Below are positions 38,701 to 50,752 of a stretch of 64,000 nt of DNA, piece by piece (position 1 is the stretch's first letter; every line of letters begins with the position of its first letter). The stretch covers positions 134,801,053 through 134,865,052 of the forward strand of contig CM048552.1 of the NCBI GenBank assembly GCA_026413225.1, written 5' to 3'. Origin of the DNA: Otis tarda (lineage: Eukaryota; Chordata; Aves; Otidiformes; Otididae). Under the pieces are notes generated by a model. It saw only the letters and a list, made by a program, of their open reading frames with translations. It did not search any database and was not told the DNA's origin. The translations under genes were made by a program, and so were the position numbers.

Positions 38701-41700
38701 GGTTATTTAATCTCTCATTTTCATTCAGAAAATTGCCATTCAGAATACTCAATCACAGTGGTGGGGAAAAAAAAAAAATCAGACGCCACCATCTCCATCC
38801 ACCCCCTCACCCCCTCAATACAGTGTGACGCACTCCAGTGAAACATGCCGTCGTCACCTGGAATAACAGAGAATCACTGACTTATTTCTTTCTGTGCCTG
38901 GACTCTTTTAACCCTAGAACCTAAGCTTTTCTCAAAAAAAAAAATTCCACAGAAAATAAAACAAACAAAAAAAAAACCAGAAGAGGACTATTCTTTCCAT
39001 GAATTACGTGTTTTGATGCTAAGCACAGCTCTCAGTGAAACTGGAGTTCCCAGGAGACAGGTTTCCATAGAGGTACTAGGGCTACTAGGGCTGTGCTTAG
39101 TCCTGTGAGTCCTTCTAATCTTTCGCTTCTCTAGCAACAAAGTCAAGGATTGCTCCACAACTCCAGCAAGTTTTCTGCCAAAGTGAAATGAACCAGTGTC
39201 CTCCTTCCCAGCCAGGGTCTCTGATGCTCTCTGCTACCAGTTGTTATTATTGTAAATCCAAGTGTGTATTTGTGTTTTCTAATAAGTGTCCAGCCATTTC
39301 GTTCCAGAAAATTAATTACTGCTACCTTGTTTCCTCTGCCATAAGCTGTAGCCTCCAGCATGCTCTTCATATATGTATTTGGGCATGGGTAGTTTTTGTC
39401 CGTGTTTATCCTATTCAATGAAAGATAAATGTGTTACTAATATTTTTCGTATATGGTGCCAGCTTCTTTTTCCATAGACCCTTAAAGGGACTGAATACTT
39501 CTACATTGCTTCTGCAGGCTACTGTAAAGACTCTACCAGCTACAGTAGTTTAACAATGTGTTGGAGCATTAACACCTAGTTATTCCATACTCCTTCATCT
39601 TACTTTCTCAGTACCAGGCAGGATTAGGGTCCTCCAGGCTGGAAAGCAGCACATGGGTGCACCTATCACTATTTGGAGTAATGGCACTGTCATCACTTTC
39701 GAAAGGAATTTAATTCTTCAGCTACATGAGATTACCATTCCTTTCACTCACTGTCTCAGGCTGTACAGTCACCTCTGAAGAACACATCCAGCTGCATTTG
39801 ATAAGAACTTCTTGTGCCTTTTCCTCTGTATGCTGAGCTATGCCCCAAGACATCCAGTTCTATATGTCCCAAGAACAACTGATCTGAGGAAACACCAACC
39901 TCAACTTCCTTAATTCCTGGTCCTAATAAGAATTCTAGTGCTGTTTATTTTTTACCCTTCATCTCACAATCACTTTCAAATGGCAAATTTCTGATAACTT
40001 ATTTGTCCGTAGAACATATTACAAACTTCCAATAGATGATCTGTTTTACATTAATATATTTATTTATTTTGCTTCTCTCTCAAAAAGCAAAACTTGATAT
40101 GTTAACAAGATTCAAAAATCTACATTTAAAATCATGTTCACTCATCAGAATTTAATGATCTTTTCTACTCTCTGATCTATGTATTGATTCTACCAACTTC
40201 TGCAACTTTTTTCACTTTCACATTTTCTCCCTTATTTTTCACAGTACCAATTAAAAATGTATAAATCAGACTCTCTCTGAAATGGGAATATATTAAAATC
40301 TTTTTTTTCTATATCATTTGATGAAGAAGAAGAAAGTCTCTAATACACTGTGCTTGCCGTAACAAGCTGTCTTGTGACTTACACCATTCTTAAAAAGCTC
40401 TTGTAGTGCAAATACTATTCATGCGTTTGCATAATACCTACCACAGTCTAGCCAGGGATTTGGTGCATGCTGTGAGTAAAGAAGACACTCATATCTTCCA
40501 TGCTGGCTATGAAGGTACAGGATAGAAAGATATCTTGCTAGTTTTCCCATTAGGAATTAATTTACATCGCAAAAAGCACACATTCAGGTTCTTCCCATCC
40601 AGGTTAAAAACTCTGTGCTCATTTGCAAGGACTGGTGAAACCTGGCCTGCTGGATCTGTTTGGCTTCCAGGCATGTAGACACTTCAGCTGCCACCCATCT
40701 TGATGTCCATTTTGTAACTGTGAGCTGCAGAGTGCAAGCACGGGCCATCTCCAGTGCCCACCCAGCTAACAACACTCACTGAAATTGGCCACGTACATAA
40801 CCATGTATTTAGGTGGTGTCCCCAGTTTCCCTGGCCTGTCATAACTCAGAGCTCTTATGGTGTGCAGATACAGTCTCAGACTATTTCATCCATGTATTCT
40901 GGCCCTCAAAGGATGAAGCACAGGTTCCTCAGAGGCATCCAGTTCCTCTGAGAGAAGTTTATAGACAGGGCAAAATACTGTCTGCTTCTCCCATGGTCTG
41001 CAATCCTCTTCAGACAGAAACACTGAGGCTCAGGTTGAGATCAGTATTGGTCACAGCACAAGATATCTCAAGAAGGCCAAGTGGGATACTTCACTTGCCC
41101 TCTGGGGTCTAACACATCTTTCCCAGACCTAGTAATAGGGGTGCTGTACTCACGAGGACAAACTCATGGTCAGTGAAGGGCAGAATCACCTAGCTATTAA
41201 TGGGAGGAGGTGCTTTCCAAAACAGCCGTCTCATCTCTGGGCCAATTCAGTCCTGAATCTCAAGGATTATGGGCAGTTGAGATCCCAGGATGAAACTGGA
41301 AATTTAGCTCACCGTTCCAATCGATACTCAAAATCACAGACACAAAAAGAGTATTTTGTATTTTAGCAAACGACTATTTACCCCTACCCTCACCTCTGCT
41401 AACCTCTCACTTCCACTGGTGATAATTACCTACCTGTCTTTCTATATCACAATGACTAAAAATCTTAACTTTGCTTCCTTTACTAACATCTCTCTCTGCT
41501 GCAAAGGTGTCAATCATCCTATCCTTTCAAGTTTCATATGGATTAACATAATTAACTTAAATTCAATTGTTCCCAGTTTTCTTTTATCTTGAAGGGTGAT
41601 GATACTCCTCCTTCAGAGCTCAAGAAGGGCTGTTGTGTTCTAAAGCCTGGGTGGTTTTGCAAATTCAGTCAGCTGGAAAATAATATATACTACTTGTCTC

Positions 41701-44700
41701 TTCAAAATTTGCCTCCATAAAACCCTGAGAGTCTTTCAGTAACATGGTATTTACATGGCTCACCCTTTCTGGCTCAGTCTCTGAGGACTTTCTCTTCTTG
41801 GCTATTTCACGTTGCCACAAGCATATAAAATACAGTGCAGGAAGCTCATGTTGACAAAAGCAATGGCAAGGGCTAAACCAGCTGCTAAGATGGCTGTTCT
41901 AAGGTGGGAGCTGGTGGGGTGTTTGTTTTTTGGTTTTTTTTAAAAAAAAAAAAGAATTTGAAGAATTTGTCCCACAGCATACCCCAGGAAAATACCTAGA
42001 AAAAAACAAAAATTTCCACAAGCACCAACTCTGCACAACAGTGTGTCAAATTTCATGGAGGTACAGATAGTCTGTCCCCATACACATTCCAATAGCAATG
42101 AGGACAGGGATGGGATAAGTTATATGACGTAAATTTTAAGGTTCGTCAACAGAGGAATAGCTAGATATCTATGCAAGTACAGCCTAAGAAATGGTTACCC
42201 AGGTGGTCCAGAAAATGGCAAGACTTCATGTCTTGTTCGAGGTCAATGGAACATAAAAGAGTGTGTGGTTGTTGATAATAGCTGCACTCATTATTACGGG
42301 ATTAACTTGTCGTTCAGTAGCTGTGAGAAAATATGTTAAGAAACTGTGGACGCAGGTGTTAAACCCAATAATGGAATTAAAAATTATTACAGAAGTGCAT
42401 TTAATACAAATTTGTAGTGACAGGCAGAATACTGTTATCTGCCCCTAAGGCTCGTCCTGGTGTCTGCAGCACATGTGAAGGCACAAGCAGAAGTGAGGAA
42501 ACAAGAACCGTTTTCACTGTCGTTGAGGTTGGTACGTTCTGCGTTGGGTCTGCTGAACGCCATCAAAAGTCTTGGTAGGGGATGAATGGGGATACATTTT
42601 CAAAACTACTACATTTGGCAAACTGTTTGAAAAGCTAAGTTTATACAATCAAAGCTGCCTGAAGCATAGTAGCAGATGGCGTTACAGACAGATGCTAGGA
42701 AAAAAATATTATTTTCTGCAAACATACATAAGCACTGAAAAGCTGTTTAGATGAAAAGGTTACTCCCTCATGTACTAGTTGCTAGCTGCATTTTCCAAAA
42801 CAGAGGCACAAATTTAAACTTCTTTTTCCTTGACGAATGGATGAGAAAAAATAAAACTGTGTTTTAATTTATACACTCAAAGGAGGTATTAGGAGAAAAA
42901 AAATTAACAACTTGGGTTTGAGTTCCATCTTAGTTTCTTCCTCTCTCTTTTTTTTTTTTTCACCTTAAAACATTGTGTTAGGAAGAAACACTGCCTTCTC
43001 AAGTTTAACAGTGCTAGTTTATGCCTTCCTTGAAGATTGCCAAGTATGTGAACACAAACAGATTAGAACTCTAATGCTACAGAGTATTTCTGATTCTAGG
43101 TAACAAACCCATCTGCTACAGAACTTTATTTACATGTAGAGCTGTTCATGGTTTCTCTTTTGAAACAAATCTTGCAATTAAAATCATACTGAAATGAAAG
43201 TAAAAATTTTCCACAGAATGAAACTCAGAATGCCATCAGCTCAAAGTAACCACATTTCTTTTTTAAAAGTTGAAACTCTTCAACTGGTGATAATTACCTG
43301 ATAATGGTATATTATACACATATAATGATGTTAATGTGGTGTGCATTTCACGTTTACTATTAACATACAGCACACAAAAGTGCAATTTTTTTTTCATTGA
43401 AAATGAAGTTGAAACAAATTTATTTTCAAAACTTTCTTAACGAAATCCTTGTGAAATACTCTTGATTTAACAATCTCCATTTTCTAATAGAAGATGGTTC
43501 CATATAGTTGTCTGCTGGACAACAAGAATACTTCATTGTAGTAACATTATGGTTATTTTTCACAGCCTTATTTAAAGACATCTACTCTTGTCCTCATTTA
43601 TCCTCTTCTCCCCAAAACAGACCCCCAAAAACGCTGCCCCCAAAACCAAAAAGAGAATGTACAGAAAGAAATTGAATTAACATTAACTTATGCTGCTATT
43701 CAACCTCTGTTCAGGCAGTAAATGATTTTTAAAAGTAGTTCCTCCCATGAAATACATCTCTGACCTTCAGAAGAAATCACTACTCTTTTTAATAGCCATG
43801 TCTTTAAGTACATCTATGACTGAAAAGTAAAATGTTTTAGAGGAAACACATGAAAACCTAGCCTCCTTCACTTTAGTGTCTTGAGGGAGCAAGCTTTCCA
43901 CTCTCGCTAACTGCATTCTGCATAAGCAATCAGTTATTGGCTAAAGGCTTTTCAGTGACAGTAAGCCACCATGTATATGTTTTAGTTTGTTTTTCAAGCT
44001 TGCTATTTTAAAATAGAATGGTGAAAACACTATGCCAAGTTCTTTCAGTGGGTTTCTGATTTTGACACAAGCTGAAGTAGTACAGTAGAGTTTTCTGTCA
44101 AGTAACTAGGCAATTTAATTATGAAATGTATTAATTGTATTTTCTAGTCACAGTAAGCAGTAGAGGCAAAGTGAAAACTTCGAGTAAGTTTAGTACATTA
44201 TCAGGAAGACAGAGGATAATAGTGCTTCTGATTAGTAAAAGATATCACCATTTAGGGAATTAAGCTTTTTGTTACAGTGAAAATTGCAACAGCAGAAAAA
44301 TCAATCTGGCTTTCACACTCATCTATACTATTATTATATTGTAGTATTTTTCTTGTAAATACCAGTGCAGAAAGAAAATTTAAGGCAGTTTCAACATATG
44401 CGGGGAGCTGTAAATGCTTATTCCATCAATCAGTGTCTTATACTCTGTTAGAAATTGACAGATGATAAACTGGTCTTAAATCTTTCAAGGGTAAACATCT
44501 CTAAGCAATAGTCAAGAGGAATCAATTGTAGTACAATTAAGCAGAGAAATGCATGAGATTTACTCATTCTGGGAGTGAAATAAGCCTTCTGGGTAATATA
44601 TGAAAGATGATTCAGAAATATAAAAGACATTTATAGAGCAAGTAACATGCATGTCAGAATTATAGTTCTTGAGATCTGTGAGTTAAATGACAAACAACTA

Positions 44701-47546
44701 TAAATTCAGTGTTAAAATATCAGTAGGCATTTTTGTTAATTTACCTCAAAATACTTAGTAGTGTATCAGAAGTAGGTATTTTAAGGTATATATTTTAGCA
44801 TCTCTATCACAGATATTTGGGTTTCACAAAACAAGCTTATGGCTTGCATTTAAAATAAAGCAGGTGTGCCTTATGCACAGACTAATTACACTGCAAAGCA
44901 AAACCAGCATGTTCCTCTACACAGAATTACCAAAGCCATCATCCTTGAACTAGATCTGACTACTTAATAGTGTTCATTAGTTGGGAACAGTTCCCAGAGC
45001 AGTCTATTAAGGCCATTTCCAAACCGCCTTGTCCTAGATTGGGAAGGAAAATTAGCACGTGTCCAAACAAGAACTGCAACAACTTTTTATGTTACCAGAA
45101 GGAAAATGAAATGAACATACTTGAACTTTCTTGTATATGACATGAGAATACAGTGTTCTGTAATGAACAGTTCCTTCTTTTGGTTCTGTCAAGTACAGAA
45201 CCTCAGCATAACCAATCAGCCACTGACTCTGTGTCAGCGTGAGAATTAGAAGGAACAGTAGAGAAAAATGTGTTTAAATGTATTTTTATCAATAAAGGTG
45301 ATGAAACCATTTCATCAGCTTGTGTAACACAATTTACTTGCTTTCAAGGAACATCTCTATGAGCAATCTCCAGTTGGAGCAATCCTTCTTGAAGTGGGAA
45401 AGAATATCTTTCAGTTTCTAAGGCCAACCTATGTGCTCAACACGAGTGCTCACTCACAAACTATCCAGGCCTTGATGACCTCAAGCTTCCTCTCCTCCAG
45501 GTCACAAGTCCTGTAGGACAAGGAGAAAGTTTTTAGAGCAAACATGGTAAAAGCAACTGATATGCTGAAAGGCACACTTATAAAATACTACATAAAACAC
45601 AATGAGTTTTCATATTAGCAGCTATGGCAGAGATATGGGACATCTTCTCCAACCTACAAAATACATTCTGTGAGTACATATACGTGAACCACAGTTCTCT
45701 CCTCTCTGCCCATTCCTTTCAACCACAGGACACACCTGAGAGGCAATTTAGACAGGAATCTTCCAAATAGACATAGGACATCTGGTGCCAATTAAGTTTC
45801 CCTATCTACCCACTTGTCCTGCCACTTTCTGTCTGAAAGAGTGCAGGTCTCCTGTAGGATCCATGGCTTATCTGTAGCCTTATTAATATCTCAGGCATCT
45901 CAAATAGTATGAGACACTGGTGCATAAGCACCTGAATACTACCCCATGATTTGCAAGGTAAAAATCTCAAGAGTTAATGCTGAGAATGCTTTCTTGCAGG
46001 AACATCATCTTCAGGATTTGATTCCTCTCACCACCTGGTTCATACTTTTACCTGTATCAGTGTTCCTTGGCCAGGAGGAAAAATTTTTAAAAAGGCAATA
46101 GGGTGTACATCCTCTGTTTCAAGGCCCTTTGTGAACTGAACTTCTAGCACTGTCTGCAGAAGTCTCAGCACAGCTCTCTCCAAATTGCACCCAGCTGCAG
46201 TTGTGCCAAAGGACTGTCATCCTGCACCCAAGTATTGTCAGAATACATAAACACTCTAGATTAACTTCCTTTCTTTTAAGCCAAAAGTGCACTGTTTCCT
46301 GTGTTATGATGCTGGTTGTGACCAGAAACAGTGCTCACAGCTTCCAGAAGGAGCTAAGCCAAATAACAGAAGCTTGAATTATGGAACAAAAATTACAAAA
46401 GAGGAAAAGTGTAACTGAAGGTTCCTTGATATTCTAAATGGATTCCTAGAAACGGGAACAGAACAGTGCTTGTAGTAATGTTGGAAGTAGCACAAGGAAA
46501 ACTGCATTAAAATAAGTGCCCCAGGATTTACTCGTAGAACCTCGCTCTTTGCAAAATTACTGCTTGTTGATAGGACAGCTCTTGTGCTGGATCCCGTTTC
46601 CTCTAAATTCAGTTGTTAAAGAGAGAATTAATGTACTTAGGAATTGTAATAAACGGTAAGTAGAAGTATGAATAAATGATAGTCTGGAGTTCAGAAAACA
46701 GAATAGTATTTTTGTAGATAAAGACTCCACTCAACAAACCAGTGAAACTTTTTTTTTAACTTGATTAAGAACTTAAGCTGCACTTATATAAAATATGTGC
46801 TCTAGTGATAATTGTACCGTATAAGCCTACCTGTATACCCCAATGAGCCAAACTGTTAGAAAAGTGATGGATTGTGTTTACTGCTGGACTAATTTTCCAG
46901 GTCGCATTTGCACTGTATCCTTCCTGCAATAGTGAATTATGAAAGCATTTAACTCGATATTTTGAAATTCATTTGCTCATGCCAAGTAGCACTGTGAATA
47001 CAGATAATATTAATCAAGTATCCATTCAAGCGTCAGCCTGTCAAGATAGATAGAGTTCATCATTATTTTTTTTTTGCTGAATGTGCATACATACTCCTAA
47101 GATTTCATCAGAGATGTCAAATTACGTCAGCTTTAAAATTTGGAGTATTTCCTGGCTCGAAGCTGCCAGCATCAGTGCTCTTCCTCCTTCTTGTTGCTTT
47201 GTCAATCTTATTACATCATCTTCTTCAGATTTTTTTAGTATCAGTAGAAAGAGATTGCCATGTCTTTGTTCAATTCCTTCTTTAATGGTTCATTCAAAAG
47301 AGAAATTGAATATAGGCAGAGAAAAAAATGTAACTCTTGATTGCTTTCTAAATTTCTCTAGAAATATGATGTTTGCTTAAGCTTTGGCTGAGAAAAAACA
47401 TATTTGCTTATAGTAGTATAGTTTCCTCCCTCAACTCCCTGTCAATAGGGTCACCTCTCATTTGAAAAAAAAAAAACCTGTTTGGAAGGTCCACTTAAAT
47501 ATAGGTTTTAAGCCAATTCCATATTAGACTTTCCTGCCAACACTAG
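35719..47546. other. unique non-coding DNA
   Basis: Almost 12 kb without a recognised gene or transposon. Frames up to about 116 codons (35848-36198 plus) lack domains. Minor features: a T-run followed by an A-run (41934-41953), a T-run near 42945-42960, and three C-tracts within 32 bases (43610-43641). AT-rich stretches around 37290-37620 have enhancer-like motifs but are less dense than those at 19720-20060. Confidence 0.45.
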
Positions 47547-48449
47547 GAGGATGACATCTTCTACTTGTGCAAGGCATTTGACACTGTCCCGCACGACATC
47601 CTTCTCTCTAAACTAGAGAGGCATGGGTTCGATGGATGGACCACTCGGTGGATAAGGAGTTGGCTGGATGGCCGCACTCAGAGAGTGGTGGTCAACGGCT
47701 CAATGTCCAAGTGGAGACCGGTCACCAGTGGCGTCCCTCAGGGGTCCGTGTTGGGCCCGGCCCTGTTCAACATCTTTGTCAGCGATATGGACAGTGGGAT
47801 AGAGTGCACCCTCAGCAAGTTCGCCAATGACACCAAGCCGTGTGGTGCCGTTGACATGCTGGAAGGGAGGGATGCCATCCAGAGGGACCTGGACAGGCTG
47901 GAGAGGTGGGCCCGTGCCAACCTCATGAAGTTCAACCAGGCCAAGTGCAAGGTCCTGCACCTGGGTCGTGGCAATCCCAGGCACAAATACAGGCTGGGCA
48001 GAGAACGGATTGAGAGCAGCCCTGAGGAGAAAGACTTGGGAGTGCTGGTGGACGAGAGGCTCAATATGAGTGGGCAATGCGCCCTTGCGGCCCAGAAGGC
48101 CAACCGCATTCTGGGCTGCATCAAGAGGAGCGTGGCCAGCAGGTCGAGGGAGGTGATTCTGCCCCTCTACTCTGCCCTGGTGAGACCCCACCTGGAGTAC
48201 TGCGTCCAGTTCTGGAGTCCCCAACATAAGAAGGACATGGACCAGTTGGAAAGGGTCCAGAGGAGGGCCACCAAGATGATCAGAAGGCTGGAGCACCTCT
48301 CCTATGAGGACAGGCTGAGAGAGTTGGGGCTGTTCAGCCTGGAGAAGAGGAGGCTCCAGGGAGCCTCAAGGGGGCCTACAGGAAAGATGGGGAGAGGCTG
48401 TTCAGTAGGGCCTGTTGTGATAGGACAAGGGGTAATGGGTTTAAATTAG
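47547..48449 (+). pseudogene. CR1 ORF2 reverse transcriptase, truncated and inactive
   Basis: An open frame of about 300 codons, the longest in the window, with no proper ATG start: the frame simply opens after an in-frame TAG at 47544-47546. It encodes the non-LTR reverse-transcriptase palm. [11 protein letters not shown] is the motif A region, [11 protein letters not shown] is motif B, and FAND (codon 47826-47828 AAT) stands where the family has FADD or YADD. Thumb and C-terminal sequence follow. Three lesions are visible. The residues normally preceding CKAF, including the motif A aspartate, appear deleted. The first aspartate of the catalytic pair is changed to asparagine. A 22-base deletion near 48360 shifts the frame so that the last 30 or so residues are out of frame. 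No endonuclease remains. The antisense frame 48296-47700 is a shadow. Confidence 0.92.
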
Positions 48450-48670
48450 AAGGAGGTAGGTTTAGATTAGATATTAGAAAAAAATTTTTTACAATGAGAG
48501 TTGTAGAGCACTGGAACAGGTTGCCCAGAGAGGTGGTGGATGCCCCATCCCTGGAAATGTTCAAGGCCAGGCTGGATGAGGCTCTGAGCAACCTGATCTA
48601 GTCAGGGATGTCCCTGCTCTTGCAGGGGGGTTGGACTAGATGACCTTTGAAGGTCCCTTCCAACTCTAAC

Positions 48671-48700
48671 CATTCTATGATTCTATGATTCTATGATTCT
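48671..48700 (+). repeat. CR1 3' terminal ATTCTATG microsatellite
   Basis: ATTCTATG repeated about 3.5 times closes the CR1 element, marking its exact 3' end. This octamer repeat is a hallmark of CR1 3' ends in birds and reptiles. Confidence 0.95.
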
Positions 48701-48701
48701 T

Positions 48702-49829
48702 GCCTGTTAATTGAAACAGTGGCTTGGCATTTGGGGCATTTTTTCTCCAAGAGTAGAGTGTGTACAACAATAATCAGAGTAACCAGAGACTTCTGTGAGC
48801 AGTACCAAAAAACCACGGAATTTTTAATAAAATCCTGGCCCAACTCTTATATACCCATGTCGTGAGGGCAAGTGCCTCATACTAAGCAGTCCGAAGGTAG
48901 CTGCTTAACAACATGAATGAGAGGTCATTTTTCCTTCTGATATCAGACTGTCAGAAAATATAGCAACACTTTTCTCTGACTGGGGATTGGACCTGACATA
49001 GCCTGACCCTTCACACTATGACTTTGCAAAACAGGCATGAAAAACTACACATGTAACACGGCAGAGCAAGCTCATTGCAGCAACAAAATACTGAGTACTT
49101 AAAATGTCAGTAGTAATGGGAATTTGCTGATTGCAAGCATTCACTCTCTAAGCTTTAGCAGAAAGAATATTTTAATATGTTGCAAATTTTCAGCCCAAAT
49201 AAGACAGCAAGAAGCAGTCTAGAAGACAGAAAAAGCTCAAAAAATGTAATTTTAACAAAATCAAAGATGTTGGAGAAAACAAATGTTTGTAAGTTATTTC
49301 TTAGGGGTCATCCTCTATTAATATCCACACATGATATTCCATTAGAACAACTACTTTCCCTTTCACACATAAATTATACTCCATATTTCTGCCTACAAAC
49401 TCTTCCTGACTCTTTTGCATTCCCTTCAATTTTTTCCTTTCTTGAAATTTGCCCTTTTAGTCAATGTATTCATGAGTGTAAACACTTTGAATTTCACTGC
49501 AAAATATGGTTTTATTTTTTGCTATTTTTGTTTTGAAAGATTCATCTCTAAGATCTGGATGCATAAAGTGGAAGACAAAGAAAAGATGTAAAAAAGAAGA
49601 AGGGCAGGAGGCTTTCCCATGGGCGGGGTTGGGGAAAGCCTGAGGGGCTGACACAGGGTCCTGGGCCATGGGTAGAGTGGTGGAAGCCCAGAAGGGGTGA
49701 GCAGACCACAGTCAGGGCTGGTGGTGTCCTTGGGGCCCAGACATTCCTGCCTTGTGAAAAATTTAGAAAACTTACCCTTGAACATACCTTCCAATTGTTA
49801 TAACACATTATTTGAGATGTATGTTATAG
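48702..49829. other. unique non-coding DNA
   Basis: No gene recognised. The segment 49590-49755 is notably more GC-rich than its surroundings and might be an unrecognised repeat or part of the neighbouring ERV insertion. The frames across it show no domain. Confidence 0.4.
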
Positions 49830-50187
49830 GAAGCACTACAGGAGGAACCACTTAAAGCGAGGGAGGAGGAGCCTCGCATGAAGCTGGGCAAGCAGTGAGC
49901 CCACCTGAGCTGGCTTTGGTGACCCATAACCCCACACAACACACTGCCTCTCCTGTCCCATAGCGACCACCACAACAGATGGAGACCAAGTCATGGACTG
50001 AATGAACTCACTGGACATTTTATGGACATTCTACAGGGTGGTCCATAGAGCAAGGCAATGATATCTCTATACATATCTCAAAGGATGGAGGGGTGGGTAC
50101 TGTATAGTGAGGATGTACTGGATAGTGGGGCACCTGAGCATAAGGTAGATGGTATTGAATAAGAGGTGGAGATAGTACTGAGTTTGG
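49830..50187 (+). mobile_element. ERVL-like provirus, 3' internal remnant
   Basis: Sequence directly 5' of the LTR at 50188-50752 recalls the stretch before the 3' LTR in avian ERVL-like elements: 'atggactgaatgaactcact', then 'ggacattttatgg', then 'gtggtccatagagcaaggc', then 'gtgaggatgtactggatagt', ending in a purine-rich aataagaggtggagata (polypurine-tract position, about 50157-50175). No intact gag, pol or env frame is present. The left edge is uncertain; only from about 49990 am I reasonably sure. Confidence 0.6.
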
Positions 50188-50752
50188 TGGGGATGGAGTT
50201 CATTCTCTCCATAGCAACTTGTGTGGTGCTATGCTTTAGATTGGTGACCGAAACACAGTTGATAACACAGTAGCATTTTAGCTATTGCTGAGCAGTGCTC
50301 ACACAGCATCAAAGCCTTTTCTTTTTCCCACTCTGGTCCTAGCGTGAGCAGGTAGGGGGGGGGACTCAGCCAGGACAGCTGACCCAAACTGACTGAAGGG
50401 ATAGCCCACACTATATGACATCACGCATAGCAATAAATTTTGGGGAAAGAAGGAGGAAGAGGGGGTTGTTTGGAGTTGTATCACCTGCCTTCCCAAGTAA
50501 CCATTATGAATTATGAGCCCCTGCTTTCCAAGAAGCAGTTAAACATCTGTCTGCCAACAGGAAATAGAGAATAAATTCCTTATTTTGCTCTACTTGTGCA
50601 TGCAGCTTTGCTTCACTTATTAAATGGTCTTGATCTTGAACCACATGTTGTTCTCTCTCTTGCCCTTCCGATTGTCTCCCCCATCCGCTGGGAGAGTGAA
50701 GAAGTGACTGGGTGGGAGCTTGGCTGCCAACCAGGGTCAGCCCACCACCACA
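50188..50752 (+). mobile_element. ERVL-like 3' LTR
   Basis: A 565-base LTR recognised from family landmarks in order: U3 start 'tggggatggagttcattctc', 'cagttgataacacagtagc' (50260s), 'gctgagcagtgctcacacag', 'cagccaggacagctgaccc', and a CRE-like TGACATCA (50416-50423). A decayed TATA region 'cagcaataaattttgg' follows, then 'cttcccaagtaaccattatg', an ATTAAA-type poly(A) region (about 50620), 'gattgtctcccccatcc' and the U5 end 'ccagggtcagcccaccacca'. The edges were chosen at TG and CA. The CRE looks like a TGACGTCA that lost its CpG. With the 49830-50187 stub this is the 3' end of a truncated provirus; the 5' LTR and genes are not present. Confidence 0.8.

Larger units (their letters stand above)
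47547..48701 (+). mobile_element. CR1 LINE, 5'-truncated, with partial ORF2
   Basis: The longest transposon copy with coding sequence here. It starts inside the reverse-transcriptase region and runs through the ORF2 C-terminus and 3' UTR to the ATTCTATG microsatellite (48671-48700). The 5' half (ORF1, endonuclease) is missing, as is usual for CR1. Flanking DNA is AT-rich and unrelated, and the element's GC-rich, CpG-bearing composition stands out sharply. Compared with the copy at 25545-26350 it has lost 22 bases near 48360, shifting the frame. Well-kept sequence suggests a fairly recent insertion relative to the other CR1 pieces. Confidence 0.95.

Noticed and set aside
42231..42245. GTTCGA resembling a tRNA B box
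   Set aside because: No matching A box at the right distance upstream and no cloverleaf-compatible arms.
47700..48296. 198-codon minus-strand frame
   Set aside because: Antisense shadow of the CR1 reverse-transcriptase frame.
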